This document shows positions 56,273-59,041 of a stretch of 59,041 nucleotides of DNA, one piece after another. Below the pieces are notes generated by a model. The model searched no databases, was not told the origin of the DNA, and saw only the letters and a program-made list of their open reading frames with translations. Numbering within the stretch: position 1 is the first letter of the stretch; the number at the start of each line of letters is the position of its first letter. The DNA is from Pseudomonas maioricensis (lineage in GTDB: Bacteria > Pseudomonadota > Gammaproteobacteria > Pseudomonadales > Pseudomonadaceae): assembly GCF_022790535.1 (NCBI RefSeq), contig NZ_LOHG01000003.1:36208-95248 (forward strand). The letters run 5' to 3'. Both the position numbers and the translations under genes were made by a program.

Positions 56273-57622
56273 TCAATCCTGTTGTGGTGCGAGTGCCGAC
56301 TTGAGGCTTTCTATGGCGGCGTCACGAGCAGCGGCGTCAGTGAATGCCGGACTGTCCGCCACACATTGGCCATCAAGCCACAGGGTGAAGCTGTCAGCCT
56401 CGGCCCGCACATCCAGTTCACCGCCCTGCTGCAATTGCTTGCTCACCGCACCTGCGGCTTTGCCATCGGCAAAATTGCGCGACAACAGCAGTTGCTCGCC
56501 ATCCGCAGCCAGCAGGCGGAAGCGGAAACTTCCATCGTCTTCACGGAAGCTGACAAAGCGTGCGCCCTTGGCGGCTTTCTTCTTGCCCGTCTCGGCGACC
56601 TGAACGCCGCTACGGAAAGAGCGCAGCCCCACCGCTTCACGCAGTTCGCCGAGGAACGGCGTAGCGACCTTGCGAGCCTTCGCCGCGCCGGCCAATAGAA
56701 TGTCCTCCAGGTCAGCAGGACGCTCGATCAAGCGATGGTAGTTCTCACGGGCCTCACCCAACTGCTGGTCCAGCAGCGTGAACAGACGATTTTTCGCCTC
56801 GCCCCAACCCAGACCTTGAAGCAACTCGGAACGGAACTCAGCGTTCTGCTCAGGCGTGGCAAACGCCGAATACAGGGTGAACAGGTGCGAGTTGTCTGGG
56901 TCCTTGGCTTCGCCTGGCGCTTTCGAGTCGGTGATGATGCGCGAGATTGCGTCTTTCATCTCTTTAGCGCTGCTGAACAACGGGATGGTGTTGTCGTAGC
57001 TCTTCGACATTTTGCGCCCGTCGAGACCCGGCAGCGTGGCGACGCTTTCTTCGATCAGCGCCTCAGGCATGACAAAGAACTCTTTGCCCTGGCCAAACAG
57101 GTGGTTGAAGCGCTGGCCAATGTCGCGCGCCATTTCGACGTGCTGGATCTGGTCACGGCCCACCGGCACCTTATGTGCGTTGAACATCAGGATGTCGGCA
57201 GCCATCAACACCGGGTAGCTGTACAAGCCCATGGTGATGCCCGCATCCGGGTCTTCGCCCGTCTCAACGTTCTTGTCCACCGACGCCTTGTAGGCGTGGG
57301 CACGGTTAAGCAAGCCTTTGGCTGCAACGCAGGTCAACAACCAGGTCAGCTCGGTGATTTCCGGGATGTCGGACTGACGATAGAAGGTCACGCGATCCAC
57401 ATCCAGACCGGCTGCCAGCCAGGTCGCAGCGATGTCCAGACGCGAGCGCTGAATGCGCAGCGGGTCATCGCACTTGATCAGGGCGTGATAGTCAGCCAGA
57501 AAGTAAAACGAGTCAGCATCGCTTTGGCGGCTGGCAACAATGGCCGGGCGAATCGCGCCCGCGTAGTTACCCAGGTGGGGCGTACCGGTGGTGGTGATAC
57601 CGGTCAGGATACGAGTGGTCAT
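56273..57622 (-). CDS. trpS: Tryptophanyl-tRNA synthetase with a C-terminal YegP-like extension
   Basis: Class Ic synthetase charging tRNA-Trp. The 449 residues are longer than the E. coli enzyme (334). The catalytic half has the HIGH equivalent TPHLGNYAG (about 14-22), [14 protein letters not shown] (about 155) and KMSKS ([10 protein letters not shown], about 205). After about residue 340 an extra C-terminal segment includes [19 protein letters not shown] (about 366-384). This resembles the DUF1508/YegP domain and is not part of the catalytic fold. This long form is shared by pseudomonads as far as I recall. Confidence 0.95.
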   Translation of the reverse strand: MTTRILTGITTTGTPHLGNYAGAIRPAIVASRQSDADSFYFLADYHALIKCDDPLRIQRSRLDIAATWLAAGLDVDRVTFYRQSDIPEITELTWLLTCVAAKGLLNRAHAYKASVDKNVETGEDPDAGITMGLYSYPVLMAADILMFNAHKVPVGRDQIQHVEMARDIGQRFNHLFGQGKEFFVMPEALIEESVATLPGLDGRKMSKSYDNTIPLFSSAKEMKDAISRIITDSKAPGEAKDPDNSHLFTLYSAFATPEQNAEFRSELLQGLGWGEAKNRLFTLLDQQLGEARENYHRLIERPADLEDILLAGAAKARKVATPFLGELREAVGLRSFRSGVQVAETGKKKAAKGARFVSFREDDGSFRFRLLAADGEQLLLSRNFADGKAAGAVSKQLQQGGELDVRAEADSFTLWLDGQCVADSPAFTDAAARDAAIESLKSALAPQQD

Positions 57623-57646
57623 GGCAGGTCGCTTATGGGGCTGTCA

Positions 57647-58276
57647 TCAGTTCGAAAGGCGTGGCATGACCAGATCCTTGAGATCGGTCAGCTTGCCATG
57701 AAAAAAGTGTCCGCATTCTGCCACTTTCAGCAGCTCATGTGGGCGCGGCAACGCAGCCGACCAGTCGTAAACCAGTTGCGGCTCGACGACTTCGTCGGTC
57801 TCCGGCTGAATTACAGTCAGTGGGCAGTTCTGTGGCAACGGGTACTGCTCGTTCAAGCGCATGACCGCAGGCGCGACCATGAACAAGTGGCTAAGCTTGT
57901 GTCCAGCTGCTTCCAGACGACCGCCAAGGCTGGCGGCGACAAAACCACCGAAGGAAAACCCAAAAAGTGTCAGCGGCAGATCAGGGTGCTTTTCGAGCAG
58001 CCAGCGGGCGGCAGCCTGGGCGTCTTCGATTTCGCCAGGCCCTGCCTCGGACGTCCCGGCACTTGCGCCCACACCACGATAATTGAAACGTAATGTAATC
58101 AAACCCGCGTCGCGAGCCGTACGCTGCAGGGTTGAAACGACCTTGTTAAGCATGGTGCCGCCCTGAATCGGGTTGGGATGGCAGATGAGTGCCAAGCCTT
58201 TAGCGTCGGCCAAATCCAGATAAAGGGCTTCTAGTTGGCCCACCGGGCCATCGATCAATACAGGGGTTTCGCGCAT
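57647..58276 (-). CDS. Small cytoplasmic alpha/beta hydrolase
   Basis: A 209-residue alpha/beta hydrolase of the YqiA/YfbK-like short type. The nucleophile elbow is FGFSFGGF (Ser about 105), preceded by LRFNYRGVGASAG (about 67-79). PETDEV (about 170) supplies the acid, and CGHFFHG (about 195) supplies the histidine. There is no signal peptide. The substrate is unknown. Start ATG 58276; a TTG two codons earlier is possible. It sits between trpS and the divergent zapG, as in other pseudomonads. Confidence 0.85.
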   Translation of the reverse strand: MRETPVLIDGPVGQLEALYLDLADAKGLALICHPNPIQGGTMLNKVVSTLQRTARDAGLITLRFNYRGVGASAGTSEAGPGEIEDAQAAARWLLEKHPDLPLTLFGFSFGGFVAASLGGRLEAAGHKLSHLFMVAPAVMRLNEQYPLPQNCPLTVIQPETDEVVEPQLVYDWSAALPRPHELLKVAECGHFFHGKLTDLKDLVMPRLSN

Positions 58277-58421
58277 GAGCAAAAAGGAACTCCGTGACCT
58301 CGCAAAGGGTCGACTCGTCTAGCTGATTGTCTGCCGATAGCATATCCGTGAACGCGTCGCGGTATACAGAGCAGGTTCGAGCCGTTAACGTAAAGCAAAG
58401 CCGTTTATAGAGGAAGGACTC

Positions 58422-58859
58422 GTGGAACTCTCGCTCTTAGTTTGGTTGTTGCCGACCATTGCCCTGGTTGTCGGTGTCGTCATCGGTTTTCTGGTAGCAC
58501 GTCTGGTGCCCAACGCCGCCCCCAATGGAACCCAGCGCCAGCTGGACGATGTTCAGGAGCGTTTCGATACTTATCAGAACGAGGTGGTCACTCACTTCAA
58601 CAGCACGGCTAATCTGGTCCAGAAGCTTTCGCAAAGCTATCAGGACGTGCAGGAACATCTTGCCGAAGGTGCCAACCGTCTGGCGACTGACGAGCTGACT
58701 CGTCAACGTTTACTGGCAGCCCTGCATCCTGAGGCCAATCAGGTACCGCGCGATCGTCTGACACCGCCGCGCACGAACGAACCACCGAAAGACTACGCCC
58801 CAAAGACCCCCAACTCGCCGGGCATGCTCGACGAGCATTACGGCTTGAAAAAGCCATAA
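58422..58859 (+). CDS. zapG: ZapG / YhcB family (DUF1043) inner-membrane protein
   Basis: A 145-residue bitopic protein: one N-terminal membrane segment (about 4-27, WLLPTIALVVGVVIGFLVARL), then a cytoplasmic coiled coil (about 37-95) and a Pro-rich tail ending HYGLKKP. YhcB/ZapG links cell-envelope synthesis with division in E. coli and related bacteria. The start is GTG 58422 with AGGAAGGA upstream. It is monocistronic, with a strong terminator 18 bases downstream. Confidence 0.9.
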   Translation: MELSLLVWLLPTIALVVGVVIGFLVARLVPNAAPNGTQRQLDDVQERFDTYQNEVVTHFNSTANLVQKLSQSYQDVQEHLAEGANRLATDELTRQRLLAALHPEANQVPRDRLTPPRTNEPPKDYAPKTPNSPGMLDEHYGLKKP

Positions 58860-58875
58860 GCGAAAGCTGAATCAG

Positions 58876-58912
58876 GAAAGCCCGCCATTTGTGAGAATGG
58901 CGGGCTTTTTTG
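58876..58912 (+). terminator. Rho-independent terminator after zapG
   Basis: A 13-bp stem (58877-58889 with 58896-58908) with a 6-base loop is followed by a T-run. It is the strongest terminator in the window by stem length. Confidence 0.92.
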
Positions 58913-58926
58913 CATCTGTACCCTCG

Positions 58927-59041
58927 TCGTGGGACCGGCTTCAGCCGGGAAGGCGGTATTTCAAACGATCAGTTTTCAACGACTGTAACGACCTCTTCGT
59001 GGCTAAAGCCGATCCACGGAGTTGCGTATATCCTGTGGGAG
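58927..59041. repeat. REP-like repeat at the window end (GTGGGACCGGCTTCAGCCGG)
   Basis: The left part recurs at 3870-3908 in the form GTGGGACCGG, CGGGAAG and GTATTTCAAAC. The right end (ATCCTGTGGGAG) is cut by the window edge and may start another element. It is an interspersed, non-coding repeat. Confidence 0.65.

Overview
The window is a chromosomal segment of a Pseudomonas, most likely from the P. syringae / P. fluorescens side of the genus. Three things point there: the gene order matches, as I remember it, the P. aeruginosa PAO1 block from groEL to yhcB; the proteins have Pseudomonas-typical lengths and sequences; and the gaps between genes carry REP-type inverted repeats of the fluorescens/syringae kinds. 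Almost everything is core housekeeping. One short stretch (about 52.8-55.1 kb) is clearly accessory.

Layout. 0-2.3 kb: groES-groEL on the minus strand, with a CAAAG tandem repeat at the window edge. 2.4-9.8 kb: fxsA, a HugZ-like haem/PPOX protein, a DUF481 outer-membrane protein, an alkyltransferase-like DNA repair protein, the muropeptide permease ampG, an MscS channel, yajQ and panE. 9.9-15.8 kb: an orphan sensor histidine kinase, a PduO-type cobalamin adenosyltransferase, a Nudix/ThiE-like fusion, a GST and argJ. 15.9-19.4 kb: secA, with divergent dciA. 19.4-38.6 kb: a secreted alpha/beta hydrolase, lpxC, then the complete dcw (division and cell wall) cluster, transcribed on the minus strand as mraZ-rsmH-ftsL-ftsI-murE-murF-mraY-murD-ftsW-murG-murC-ddlB-ftsQ-ftsA-ftsZ. 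Its promoter carries three MraZ-type boxes. 38.8-44 kb: rnpB, rsmI and the divergent lpoA-yraN-gmhA/diaA-dolP operon. 44-49 kb: sspA-sspB, the cytochrome bc1 operon petABC and rplM-rpsI. 49-52.7 kb: a Tas-like aldo-keto reductase, an acyl-CoA dehydrogenase and a GlxA-type AraC regulator. 55.1-59 kb: zapE, trpS, a small alpha/beta hydrolase and zapG/yhcB.

The exceptional part is 52.8-55.1 kb, inserted between the GlxA-type regulator and zapE. It encodes a 277-residue colicin M-family (syringacin M-like) lipid II-degrading bacteriocin. This is coupled through a TAATG overlap to a small four-helix membrane protein, the likely immunity protein. A second paralogous membrane protein follows as its own unit. 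Each of the two units is preceded by a copy of the same roughly 120-bp sequence, a terminator hairpin plus a conserved upstream region, so the locus appears to have grown by duplication. The stretch is visibly AT-richer than its neighbours.

The window is thus dominated by envelope biogenesis: peptidoglycan precursor synthesis and flipping, septation (FtsI/FtsW/FtsZ, ZapE, ZapG), muropeptide recycling (AmpG), PBP activation (LpoA), lipid A (LpxC) and protein export (SecA). The accessory toxin attacks lipid II, the product of the MraY-MurG steps encoded 20 kb away.
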